Shown here: positions 6,321 to 13,040 of the stretch, piece by piece | How the letters are laid out: every line of letters begins with the position of its first letter | Numbering within the stretch: position 1 is the first letter of the stretch | From: CAZILM01 sp964625325 | GTDB lineage: Bacteria > Patescibacteriota > Saccharimonadia > Saccharimonadales > CAYVSP01 | Length of the DNA stretch: 14,442 nt | Direction: 5' to 3' | NCBI GenBank assembly: GCA_964625325.1 | Contig: CAZVBA010000018.1 | Location: 1-14,442 of the forward strand | Program-made: the position numbers and the translations under genes | Notes under the pieces: model-generated | What the model saw: only the letters and a program-made list of their open reading frames with translations | The model's database searches: none | What the model was told of the DNA's origin: nothing

Positions 6321-9300
6321 CAGGCAGCCTCCTTCTTATCGTCTTCATCGGTTGAAATTACAGTTGTAGCCGGGATGTCGTCTTCGAGTTCGATGACGAA
6401 GTCATTGCTGGTCTCTTCTTCGGAAACGTCCAGGGGTTGGACATCGGCCGGGCTGACCTCCAGATCCGGTTGGTGAGCGGCTTCGTCCTTAATGTTCTCG
6501 GCTAACACGGCCTCGGCGTCAACTACTTGGTTAGAAGTAATTAGGTCAACCTTGAGCCCTAAGCCCTGCAGTTCTTTGACCAAGACATTGAAGCTTTCCG
6601 GTACTTTTGGTCCGACAATCTCGGTGTCCTTGATGATGGCTTCATAAGCCTTCGAACGACCATAAACGTCATCGGACTTAATCGTCAGCATTTCTTGGAG
6701 TGTATGGGCGGCGCCGTAAGCTTCCAGGGCCCAGACTTCCATTTCGCCGAAACGCTGACCACCGTTTTGAGCTTTACCGCCCAACGGCTGTTGGGTAACC
6801 ATGGTGTAAGGACCGGTCGAACGAGCGTGGATTTTGTCAGTTACCATGTGGTTAAGCTTAATCATATACATCGAACCGACAGTTGTGCGTTCCTTAAATG
6901 CCTGACCGTTGCGGCCGTCATAAAGTTGCTGTTTACCATCTTCCGGCAGCCCGGCTTTCTTGAGTAGTTTCTGAATCTCAGGGATTGGTACGCCGTCAAA
7001 CGACGGACTGGCGACTTTAATACCCAGTGCCCGGGCGGCCATCCCCAGGTGGGTTTCAAACAGCTGGCCGACGTTCATGCGGCTAGGCACACCGAGCGGG
7101 TTTAAGACGATATCAACAGGCGTGCCGTCTTCCATGAATGGTAGATCTTCGACTGGCAGAATACGGGCAATAACACCTTTGTTACCGTGACGGCCACCGA
7201 GTTTGTCGCCGACGGCAATTTTGCGCATTTGAGCGACAAAAACTTGAATCTGCATAATGACACCGGCTTTCAGCTCGTGGCCGTTGGCCCGAGAGAAGAC
7301 TTTGACGCCGACAACCTTGCCGTGTTTACCGTTACTCATGCGCTGCGAAGTATCACGAACTTCTTTAGCCTTTTCGCCGAAAATGGCCCTTAGCAGTCGT
7401 TCTTCGCTGCTTAGTTCCTGCTCACCTTTAGGTGTAATTTTACCAACCAGGATGTCGCCGGGGTGAACTTCGGCACCGATGCGGACAATGCCGTCTTCGT
7501 CGAGGTGTCTTAGGGCTTCTTCGGAAACGTTAGGAATATCACGGGTGACGATTTCCGGTCCCAGCTTAGTCTCGCGGACTTCGACCATAAAGTCGACAAT
7601 ATGGACTGAAGTTAGGGTGTCGTCTTCAACCAATTTGCGTGAAATTATGATAGCGTCTTCAAAGTTATAGCCAGCCCAGGGCATGAAGGCAACCAACAAA
7701 TCTTTGCCGAGAGCCAGTTCGCCGGCTTCAATCGACATACCTTCAATTAAAACGTCTCCGGCTTTGACTTTGTCCCCGGTACTAACAGCCACTTTGTGGT
7801 TAATACTGGTGCCTTCGTTGCTACGGACGTAGTGCAATGGATGGTAGGTGGCTTTGCGGCTTTTATATTGTACGACTACCTCATCGGCGGCTGACTTGAT
7901 GATTTCACCGGCCTCTTCGGCCAAAATGACCTGTCCGCTGTTGCGGGCGACGGCCGCTTCCATACCGCTACCAACAATTGGCGCTGAAGGGTGAATTAAC
8001 GGTACAGCCTGGCGTTGCTGGTTACTGCCCATCAGCGAACGGTAAACGTAGTTCTTTTCAATAAACGGGATTAAGCCGGCGCTGGAGCCAATAATTTGAC
8101 GTCTGGAAGCGTCCATGTGGGTGACTTCATTAGCGTCGACTTCTCCGGAAACTAGGTGGCGGCGGGCGCTGACGCGCTCATTAGCGAAGTAGCCGTTGGC
8201 GTCAACCGGTTCACCGGCGCTGGCGATAACGGCGCCTTCTTCTTCAGAAGCGTCGAGGTAGAGTACTTCAGTCGTTATCTTGGCTTTGACCGGCCAGGTA
8301 ACTTGGTTTTTAACGGCAGCTAAACGTTTGGCGGCATCAGCTGTAATTTTAGCGCCAGCTTTGACAATCACTTTACCTTTATCATTTTCCAAATCAACAG
8401 CGGCAATATGACCGGCCGCACTTTTGGCTGTAACGGCGTTGATAACCCGACGATACGGTGTTTCAATAAAGCCGTAATCATTGATACGGGCATAATTAGC
8501 CAGGTTTAGAACCAGACCGATGTTGGCGCCTTCGGGCGTTTCTACGGCACAGATACGGCCGTAGTGAGTAGCGTGAGCGTCACGGACTTCAAAGCCGGCG
8601 CGTTCGCGGCTAAGGCCACCTGGGCCCATCGAGCTGAGGCGGCGCTTGTGCGCTAACTCGCTCAAAGGATTAATTTGGTCCATGAACTGACTAAGCTGAG
8701 AACTGGCAAAGAATTCACGAACGGCGGCTACGACTGGACGGGCGTTAATTAGCTGAGCCGGTGTAACCGTCTCAATTTCGCTCATGCTCATGCGGTCCTT
8801 GGTATTGCGCTCCATTCTCAGTAAACCAATCCGGAATTGGCGTTGTACCAACTCGCCGACCAGTTTGACGCGACGATTAGCCAGGCTGTCGATGTCATCA
8901 GCCGGCTCTTGAGTATTATTGAGTCGGATAATTTCCGCGACGATAGCGACCAGGTCTTCCAGACGCATCACCCGATTTTCAATCGTATTAGTTATCTTGA
9001 GGTCGAGGCGCTTATTGATTTTGTAACGGCCGACGCGGCTGAAATCGAAGCGTTTGAAGTTATAAAACATGTTTTCAAGAAGTGAGCGGGCGTTATCGAC
9101 TGTAGCTAGATCGCCCGGGCGCAAGCGCCGGTATACCTCAATCAAGGCTTCGTTGTTGCCCTTGGCCGGGTCTTTCTCCAGCGTCGCTTGAATGTAATTA
9201 AGACTGCCCTGATCAACGTGGGCAAAAGTAGACTGCATGTCGCCTTCACTCAAACCGAGGGCTCGAAGCAGTGTGGTTACGGGAATCTTGCGTTTGCGGT

Positions 9301-9853
9301 CAATCTTGACGTACAGCGCACCGTTAGCAGCAGTTTCGAATTCCAGCCACGCCCCGCGGCCCGGTATAACCTTGGCACCGTAGAGGTTGGTGCTGCCATG
9401 AGGGTCGGCCGTAAAGAAAACGCCAGCTGAACGAATCAGCTGGCTTACAACCACGCGTTCGGCACCATTAATAACAAAGGTACCGCGCGAAGTCATCCAC
9501 GGGTAATCACCTAGGTAAATCTCTTGTTCCTTAACCTCACCAGTAACTTTATTAGTCAATACAACGGTTGCTTTTAACGGGGCTTCAAAGCTGACATTGT
9601 TTTCACGGGCCTCGGCCTCTGTCATCTTGGGCGCTTCAAAGCGGTAGCCTTTAAAACCAAGGCTTAACTTGGCGCCGGTATAGTCATCGATTGGGCTGAC
9701 TTCAGCCAATAATTCGCCCAGGCCTTCATCGACAAACCATTGGAAAGAACGGTTCTGGTGGTCGACCAGATTGGGTAGTTCTAGGGCGTCATCAATGCTT
9801 GTAAAATAGGTACGTGTTTGTTTTTTAGGTGAGGTTGTCTTTGCTCGGGGCAC
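6320..9853 (-). CDS. rpoB: DNA-directed RNA polymerase subunit beta
   Basis: Partner of beta-prime in the RNA polymerase core. The 1177 aa match compact Gram-positive-type beta without the large E. coli insertions. The rifampicin-pocket region SSQLSQFMDQINPLSEL begins near residue 385. It is followed by MGPGGLSRERAGFEVRDAH, ETPEGANIGL, the catalytic-core stretch GDKLGGRHGNKGVIARILP, and the C-terminal QPLGGKAQNGGQRFGEMEVWAL. An acidic tail of about 60 residues ends in DDKKEAA. I chose GTG 9851-9853 as start: AAGGAG (9864-9869) lies 10 nt ahead, and the protein begins near the usual family N-terminus. The earlier GTG (9859-9861) is out of frame. It has a single cysteine. Substitutions in the rifampicin region are listed as a finding. 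First gene of the rpoBC-str unit; no rplJ or rplL precedes it here. Confidence 0.98.
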   Translation of the reverse strand: MPRAKTTSPKKQTRTYFTSIDDALELPNLVDHQNRSFQWFVDEGLGELLAEVSPIDDYTGAKLSLGFKGYRFEAPKMTEAEARENNVSFEAPLKATVVLTNKVTGEVKEQEIYLGDYPWMTSRGTFVINGAERVVVSQLIRSAGVFFTADPHGSTNLYGAKVIPGRGAWLEFETAANGALYVKIDRKRKIPVTTLLRALGLSEGDMQSTFAHVDQGSLNYIQATLEKDPAKGNNEALIEVYRRLRPGDLATVDNARSLLENMFYNFKRFDFSRVGRYKINKRLDLKITNTIENRVMRLEDLVAIVAEIIRLNNTQEPADDIDSLANRRVKLVGELVQRQFRIGLLRMERNTKDRMSMSEIETVTPAQLINARPVVAAVREFFASSQLSQFMDQINPLSELAHKRRLSSMGPGGLSRERAGFEVRDAHATHYGRICAVETPEGANIGLVLNLANYARINDYGFIETPYRRVINAVTAKSAAGHIAAVDLENDKGKVIVKAGAKITADAAKRLAAVKNQVTWPVKAKITTEVLYLDASEEEGAVIASAGEPVDANGYFANERVSARRHLVSGEVDANEVTHMDASRRQIIGSSAGLIPFIEKNYVYRSLMGSNQQRQAVPLIHPSAPIVGSGMEAAVARNSGQVILAEEAGEIIKSAADEVVVQYKSRKATYHPLHYVRSNEGTSINHKVAVSTGDKVKAGDVLIEGMSIEAGELALGKDLLVAFMPWAGYNFEDAIIISRKLVEDDTLTSVHIVDFMVEVRETKLGPEIVTRDIPNVSEEALRHLDEDGIVRIGAEVHPGDILVGKITPKGEQELSSEERLLRAIFGEKAKEVRDTSQRMSNGKHGKVVGVKVFSRANGHELKAGVIMQIQVFVAQMRKIAVGDKLGGRHGNKGVIARILPVEDLPFMEDGTPVDIVLNPLGVPSRMNVGQLFETHLGMAARALGIKVASPSFDGVPIPEIQKLLKKAGLPEDGKQQLYDGRNGQAFKERTTVGSMYMIKLNHMVTDKIHARSTGPYTMVTQQPLGGKAQNGGQRFGEMEVWALEAYGAAHTLQEMLTIKSDDVYGRSKAYEAIIKDTEIVGPKVPESFNVLVKELQGLGLKVDLITSNQVVDAEAVLAENIKDEAAHQPDLEVSPADVQPLDVSEEETSNDFVIELEDDIPATTVISTDEDDKKEAA

Positions 9854-9863
9854 GTTGGCACTG

Positions 9864-9869
9864 CTCCTT
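9864..9869 (-). promoter_or_regulatory. Shine-Dalgarno site deciding the rpoB GTG start
   Basis: AAGGAG on the minus strand, 10 nt before GTG 9851-9853. It supports the non-ATG start of rpoB and shows that SD-led initiation is used here, in contrast to hisS, tig and clpP. Confidence 0.75.
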
Positions 9870-9879
9870 CTTTAATAAC

Positions 9880-9897
9880 TTGGCTTAAATTGGCTTA
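9880..9897. repeat. Two 8-bp direct repeats in the rpoB leader
   Basis: TTGGCTTA occurs twice on the plus strand with a 10-bp period (9880-9887 and 9890-9897), 11 bp upstream of the rpoB SD. One-turn spacing would suit a DNA-binding dimer or an RNA-binding protein, but chance is possible in AT-rich leader sequence. Confidence 0.4.
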
Positions 9898-9922
9898 GTT
9901 TTTTCGCGCGAAGATTACTAAG
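9894..9922. repeat. Imperfect dyad centred on a TTCGCGCGAA palindrome in the rpoB leader
   Basis: CTTAGT and ACTAAG arms of six bp flank a perfect 10-bp palindrome TTCGCGCGAA (9903-9912), separated by 3 and 4 unmatched bases. It lies about 40-70 nt before the rpoB start, inside the predicted leader. It could be an operator or a leader hairpin. No T-tract follows the stem, so it is not a simple terminator. Confidence 0.4.
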
Positions 9923-9992
9923 TGGGAGTTTTTAAGTGCTCATTCATCCGACAACACGAGCACTGCCCAGCATACACTACTTCTTATCGTAT

Positions 9993-10021
9993 AGTTTACG
10001 CAGCGAAATATCTAATGTCAA
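9993..10021 (-). promoter_or_regulatory. Predicted promoter of the rpoB-rpoC-rpsL-rpsG-fusA unit
   Basis: A perfect -35 TTGACA (10016-10021) is followed by a 17-nt spacer and TAAACT (9993-9998; four of six bases) on the minus strand, starting six nt after the upstream gene's stop. A start near 9986 would give a leader of about 130 nt containing the dyad and direct repeats. The adjoining TATACG could be an alternative -10 but at poor spacing. The 174-bp gap 9854-10027 holds nothing else I can support. Confidence 0.55.
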
Positions 10022-10027
10022 CCCTAC

Positions 10028-10753
10028 TTATGTGGGTATGTCATGTAATAAAGTTCGTCTGGCGGAATTGAGACTTTCACGACCACCTGGCATATGAGCC
10101 ACACTACTAATGACAGCGTGACCAAACCTGACTTCATATCTATGCTGGTAGGCCAAAGCAAATTCTTCGCCAAAGTATTCCGGGTGTGGTATCGGTCGGC
10201 CGGTTGTTCTATAAAAACCCATTCCGGCTAAGCGCATTATAAAAACCGGTTCTTCTGTTAAGGGGTAGACTGCCATTGGTCGGAACCGTCGCAAACCTCG
10301 AACGGACAGGGCGGCTGCGACCTCCATTAGTCCACGGTCTTTGTAATTAGGCGACTCTACAATTGACGAGAGAGCTACATAGTTATAAAACGGGAGGACT
10401 TTCTTTATTTGCCGCACCCTCTCATTGCTACCCGAGACATTACTAACGGTGTAAGCGGCGGCGACCATTTCACGACGATTATTAAACGCAGCGACCAAGC
10501 GTGGTCGAAACTCTTCCTGGTCCGGAACATGTCGTCCGCCAACCAGTAAATTGGGATCAATGCGTCGTTGTCGAAAGTTAGGATCACCGTCTAGATCTAG
10601 AAATATGTCTCTTTCTTCAAGGGAACGCCGTGGTAAATCAACTACTAAGCTGTCTTGCTCCAGTTCAGCCCACTGTGCCCAAATATCATCCGGCAACTGG
10701 TCCATGCCCAGCCAAGCAAAGCTTAGATCCCGGGTATCTACATTAGTTGCCAT
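10028..10753 (-). CDS. Probable GNAT-fold protein of unknown substrate
   Basis: A 241-aa protein that I cannot name. The centre and C-terminal half resemble the GNAT (N-acyltransferase) fold: strands FRPRLVAAFNNRREMVAAAYTV (about residues 82-103, written as two strands separated by NNR) and YVALSSIVESP, then a motif-A-like turn-helix NYKDRGLMEVAAALSVRGL. Strand FRPMAVYPL and a motif-B-like segment EEPVFIMRLAGMGFYRTTG follow. The acyl-CoA loop has RGL but not the full RxxGxG/A signature, so CoA binding is unproven and the fold may serve another role. The N-terminal ~75 residues are acidic and unrecognised. No cysteine, signal peptide or membrane helix. Unlike the genes before it, it has a good SD (GGGAG, 10760-10764) six nt from the ATG. 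It sits 61 nt after clpP and 174 nt before rpoB, so it could be cotranscribed with clpP. Confidence 0.5.
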   Translation of the reverse strand: MATNVDTRDLSFAWLGMDQLPDDIWAQWAELEQDSLVVDLPRRSLEERDIFLDLDGDPNFRQRRIDPNLLVGGRHVPDQEEFRPRLVAAFNNRREMVAAAYTVSNVSGSNERVRQIKKVLPFYNYVALSSIVESPNYKDRGLMEVAAALSVRGLRRFRPMAVYPLTEEPVFIMRLAGMGFYRTTGRPIPHPEYFGEEFALAYQHRYEVRFGHAVISSVAHMPGGRESLNSARRTLLHDIPT

Positions 10754-10814
10754 AATTGTCTCCCTTTAACCAGAAGCGATAGTACACCTTCAGAAGTCGA
10801 TAACCATGAGAATT

Positions 10815-11426
10815 TTAGCTAATTTTCGGAGGGTTGTTTATGATGCCATCGACAAGGCCGTATTTTTTGGCTTCGTCGGCCGTCATCCAGAAGTCGCGTT
10901 CCATGTCTTGATGGATTTTTTCGGCTTTTTGACCGGTGTTCTTGGTCATGATTTGTTCCATCAGCTTCTTAACCCGCAGAGCTTCTTTCAGGTCAATTTC
11001 TTGATCGGTAACCTTACCTCTGGTACCACTGGATGGCTGGTGGATCATAACGGTGGCATGCGGCAGTATGAAGCGTTTACCCTTGGCACCACTACTTAAT
11101 AAGAATGCCGCTGCACTGGCCTGGACGCCGATGCCGACGGTCTGGACGTCAGCTTTGACGAACTGCATGGTGTCATAAATAGCAAGGGCGTCGTAAACGC
11201 TACCGCCGGGGCTATTAATGTACAGGAAAATGTCTTTCTTGGTGTCTTCGTTATCTAAAAAGAGTAGCTGAGCCACAATTAGGTTGGCGGTGTGGGGGTT
11301 GACGTCATCACCAATGAAGATGATACGGTCTTTGAGCAACCTGGAGTAGATATCATACGCTCGCTCGACGCGGCCATCGCTCTCAATGACAGTTGGAATA
11401 AGAATTTGTGTAGTTGGTTTGCTCAT
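10815..11426 (-). CDS. clpP: ATP-dependent Clp protease proteolytic subunit
   Basis: Serine peptidase that forms the tetradecameric chamber degrading proteins fed by Clp ATPases in the cytoplasm. The 203-aa form has the family length. The catalytic triad is Ser104 (QASAAAFLL), His129 (MIHQP) and Asp178 (MERDF). The oxyanion-side stretch INSPGGSVYDALAIYD and the N-terminal IPTVIES...RAYDIYSRLLKDRIIFIG are also conserved. I chose ATG 11424-11426: the upstream TTG (11456) would lie inside the CIRCE operator and upstream of the likely transcription start. No SD precedes the ATG, and a -10 TACAAT ends eight nt ahead of it, implying a leaderless mRNA. Preceded by tig and a small ORF; no clpX or clpC is in the window. 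HrcA control is expected from the CIRCE. No cysteine. Confidence 0.96.
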   Translation of the reverse strand: MSKPTTQILIPTVIESDGRVERAYDIYSRLLKDRIIFIGDDVNPHTANLIVAQLLFLDNEDTKKDIFLYINSPGGSVYDALAIYDTMQFVKADVQTVGIGVQASAAAFLLSSGAKGKRFILPHATVMIHQPSSGTRGKVTDQEIDLKEALRVKKLMEQIMTKNTGQKAEKIHQDMERDFWMTADEAKKYGLVDGIINNPPKIS

Positions 11427-11433
11427 AAACAAT

Positions 11434-11463
11434 ATTGTAATCGAATTAGCACTCAAAGGTCAA
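11434..11463 (-). promoter_or_regulatory. Predicted clpP promoter overlapping CIRCE
   Basis: A -35 TTGACC (11458-11463; five of six bases) sits in the CIRCE loop. An 18-nt spacer, which contains the downstream CIRCE arm, leads to a -10 TACAAT (11434-11439; five of six). The expected start is at or within a base of the A of the clpP ATG (11426). HrcA bound at the CIRCE would directly block polymerase. Confidence 0.65.
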
Positions 11464-11472
11464 GAGTGCTAA
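11446..11472. promoter_or_regulatory. CIRCE element (HrcA operator) of clpP
   Basis: A perfect inverted repeat TTAGCACTC-N9-GAGTGCTAA, identical to the CIRCE consensus. HrcA binds CIRCE and represses chaperone genes until heat stress; this is known for groESL and dnaK operons in many bacteria. Here it begins immediately after the stop codon of the small upstream ORF and ends 20 bp before the clpP ATG. No hrcA gene is in the window. Confidence 0.93.
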
Positions 11473-11694
11473 TTACTGTGGTGTGTCAGGCGATTGTGTC
11501 CCTTGCGTATAACTGCGAACGGAATGGTAAGCCATCTTGGTGACGCCACCGATACCGACAGCCGTACTAATAGTTTCGACGGGTGGCAGATTGATCTTTT
11601 CAGCGGCCATCTTTACCAGAAAGCCACCGACAGCTATCGCCATTCCGACGGCCACCCCAACCTCATGATGATTATCCTGCTCAGGACTGCTCAT
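11473..11694 (-). CDS. Small unrecognised protein (73 aa) between tig and clpP
   Basis: I do not recognise this family. The 73 aa start with a polar, His- and acid-containing stretch (SSPEQDNHHE). Next comes a Gly/Ala/Val-rich hydrophobic stretch VGVAVGMAIAVGGFLV (about residues 12-27), then MAAEKINLPPVE. A second Gly/Val-rich run, ISTAVGIGGVTKMAYH, and a polar tail follow. One or two weak membrane-associated segments are possible. I chose ATG 11692-11694 because TTGCAA-N17-TATACA ends exactly seven nt before it and no SD is present. ATG 11698-11700 (two codons longer) is the alternative. The longer form from TTG 11730 would start inside the -35. Its stop abuts the CIRCE of clpP. Evidence for a real gene is the fitting promoter and position; there is no homology support. 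Confidence 0.55.
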   Translation of the reverse strand: MSSPEQDNHHEVGVAVGMAIAVGGFLVKMAAEKINLPPVETISTAVGIGGVTKMAYHSVRSYTQGTQSPDTPQ

Positions 11695-11701
11695 GTGCAT
11701 A

Positions 11702-11730
11702 TGTATACAACAATTATGACTTAGTTGCAA
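11702..11730 (-). promoter_or_regulatory. Predicted promoter of the 73-aa ORF, within the 3' end of tig
   Basis: TTGCAA (11725-11730) - 17 nt - TATACA (11702-11707), each four of six consensus bases, with the -10 ending seven nt before ATG 11694. The -35 overlaps the last tig codons. The geometry matches the other leaderless candidates here. Confidence 0.45.
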
Positions 11731-12997
11731 AGTCGGTCAGTTTTTGGAGGGTTTTTTCAGTTAGAATCCGCGAGGCAATGTCACGACGGTTCTCCGGTTT
11801 ATCCAGTTCGCCTTGCATAGCATTGTCTTGATACTGATTCTTGAGTAATTGCACCCGGACTTCAACTTCCTCGGGTGTTACTTCCAGCCCTTCGGCCTCG
11901 GCGATTTCGGACAGTACCAAGCCCGCCCGGACGCGTTCCTCGGCTTGCGGCCGCTTTTGTTCGCGGTGCTCCTCGGCTGTAACCTTTTCTTCCTTGAGGT
12001 GCTCTTCCCAAGTCTGACCGCGGTAGGTCAAGTTACGCCGCTCTTCCTCTTCCATTTGGTCAACCTGCTCATCAACTAAACGTTTAGGTACGGCCGCCTT
12101 GGACTTGGCAGTGATATCGCGCACTAAATCGTTTTCGTATTGGCGGTCCAGTTCATTTTGCCGTTCCAGGGTTAATTGTTTCCTGATATCAGCTTTGAGC
12201 TCACTCAAACTCTTGAACGGCCCGATTTTGGCCACAAAGTCGTCATCCAGCTTGGGCAGAACCACTTCCTGGACTTTTTTAACGGTTACACTGAACGTCA
12301 CATTTTTGCCAGCGATGGCCTTGACGCCATAGTCGGCCGGAAACTTGAGCGGAAATGTCTTTTGTTCGTCCGCCTTTAAGCCGACTAAATTGGGCTCAAA
12401 GCCAGGAATGAAAGTATTGCTACCTAAAAGTAATGGGTAATCCTTACCGTCGGCGCCATTAACCGGTTCGCCCTTGGCGTCTGTACCGGTAAAATCTATC
12501 CAGACTTCATCGCCGTCACGGCTGGCTCTTTCGACATCTTTTTTCTCAGCAGCACGGGTCTGCAAATTTTTGAGGACGTCATTAATATCTATGGCTTCAA
12601 CTTTGGCGGTTTCTTTAGTCCGCTTGATTTTCTTATAATCCGGCAGCGTAATAGCGCCGATAATCTCGACGTCGACGTCAAATTCCAGCTCAGTGAAAGG
12701 CACGAATTTTTTTACCGATACTTGCGGCTGACTGACTGGCCGCAGCCTTAATTCCTTAGCTACGCTCATGTATAAGTGGTTTATGGCTTCTTCCAGGAAC
12801 TCGGTCTGCAGCGTATCCGGGCTAACGTTTTTTTCGACTAACGCCAATGGTACATTGCCTTCACGAAAACCAGCCACTTTAACCCGACCCTGGAGGTGCC
12901 TAAGGACGTGCTGCTTGATTGGCTCCAAGTCGCTTTGCTGAGCCACTATTGTCAGCTGGGCCTGGGTTTCTTCTGGAAATGACTTTTTTACTTGCAT
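11714..12997 (-). CDS. tig: Trigger factor (ribosome-bound chaperone and peptidyl-prolyl isomerase)
   Basis: Cytoplasmic chaperone that docks at the ribosomal exit tunnel and shields nascent chains. The 427 aa match the family length and order. The N-terminal ribosome-binding domain has the signature GFREGNVP (about residues 43-50; the usual form is GFRxGKxP, so the signature Lys is Asn here). The FKBP-like PPIase domain runs from about residue 160 to 245 (GDEVWIDFTG, PLLLGSNTFIPGFE, KTFPLKFPADYG). The C-terminal helical substrate-binding arms end at TDFATKS. It starts at ATG 24 nt after the hisS stop, without an SD; an extended -10-like TGTTACAGT ends eight nt upstream. The C-terminal region is highly charged, as is typical. 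No cysteine. Usually next to clpP and clpX; here clpP follows one small ORF later. Confidence 0.95.
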   Translation of the reverse strand: MQVKKSFPEETQAQLTIVAQQSDLEPIKQHVLRHLQGRVKVAGFREGNVPLALVEKNVSPDTLQTEFLEEAINHLYMSVAKELRLRPVSQPQVSVKKFVPFTELEFDVDVEIIGAITLPDYKKIKRTKETAKVEAIDINDVLKNLQTRAAEKKDVERASRDGDEVWIDFTGTDAKGEPVNGADGKDYPLLLGSNTFIPGFEPNLVGLKADEQKTFPLKFPADYGVKAIAGKNVTFSVTVKKVQEVVLPKLDDDFVAKIGPFKSLSELKADIRKQLTLERQNELDRQYENDLVRDITAKSKAAVPKRLVDEQVDQMEEEERRNLTYRGQTWEEHLKEEKVTAEEHREQKRPQAEERVRAGLVLSEIAEAEGLEVTPEEVEVRVQLLKNQYQDNAMQGELDKPENRRDIASRILTEKTLQKLTDFATKS

Positions 12998-13005
12998 GAA
13001 GAGTT

Positions 13006-13014
13006 ACTGTAACA
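13006..13014 (-). promoter_or_regulatory. Possible extended -10 element for tig
   Basis: TGTTACAGT (TGn plus TACAGT, four of six consensus bases) in the 24-nt hisS-tig gap, eight nt before the tig ATG. No convincing -35 at 16-18 nt. Supports leaderless initiation of tig, but tig could equally be read from the hisS transcript. Confidence 0.35.
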
Positions 13015-13018
13015 GATT

Positions 13019-13040
13019 GGACTATTTTTTTCTATAGTCC
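13019..13040. repeat. Hairpin spanning the hisS stop codon
   Basis: Perfect seven-bp inverted repeat GGACTAT / ATAGTCC with an eight-nt A-rich (plus strand T-rich) loop, overlapping the hisS TAG. No U-tract follows the stem in the direction of transcription, so it is not a standard intrinsic terminator. It might affect hisS mRNA 3' stability or read-through into tig. Confidence 0.4.

Noticed and set aside
2514..9853. UGA recoded as glycine (Gracilibacteria-type code)
   Set aside because: UGA ends rpoB and rpoC at the expected lengths, and no in-frame UGA interrupts conserved genes.
10779..10784. TACTAT as a -10 for a separate promoter of the GNAT-like gene
   Set aside because: Only a moderate -10 match and no recognisable -35 at 16-18 nt. 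Read-through from clpP explains expression equally well.
11427..11456. TTG start giving a 213-aa ClpP
   Set aside because: It would put coding sequence across the CIRCE and -10 box. The ATG at 11426 gives the family length and fits the promoter.
11695..11730. TTG start giving an 85-aa form of the small ORF
   Set aside because: It overlaps the end of tig and the -35 hexamer, has no SD, and a downstream ATG fits the promoter exactly.
13019..13040. Hairpin at the hisS stop as an intrinsic terminator
   Set aside because: The stem is seven bp and AT-rich with no U-tract after it on the transcribed strand; the poly-A/T run is in the loop.
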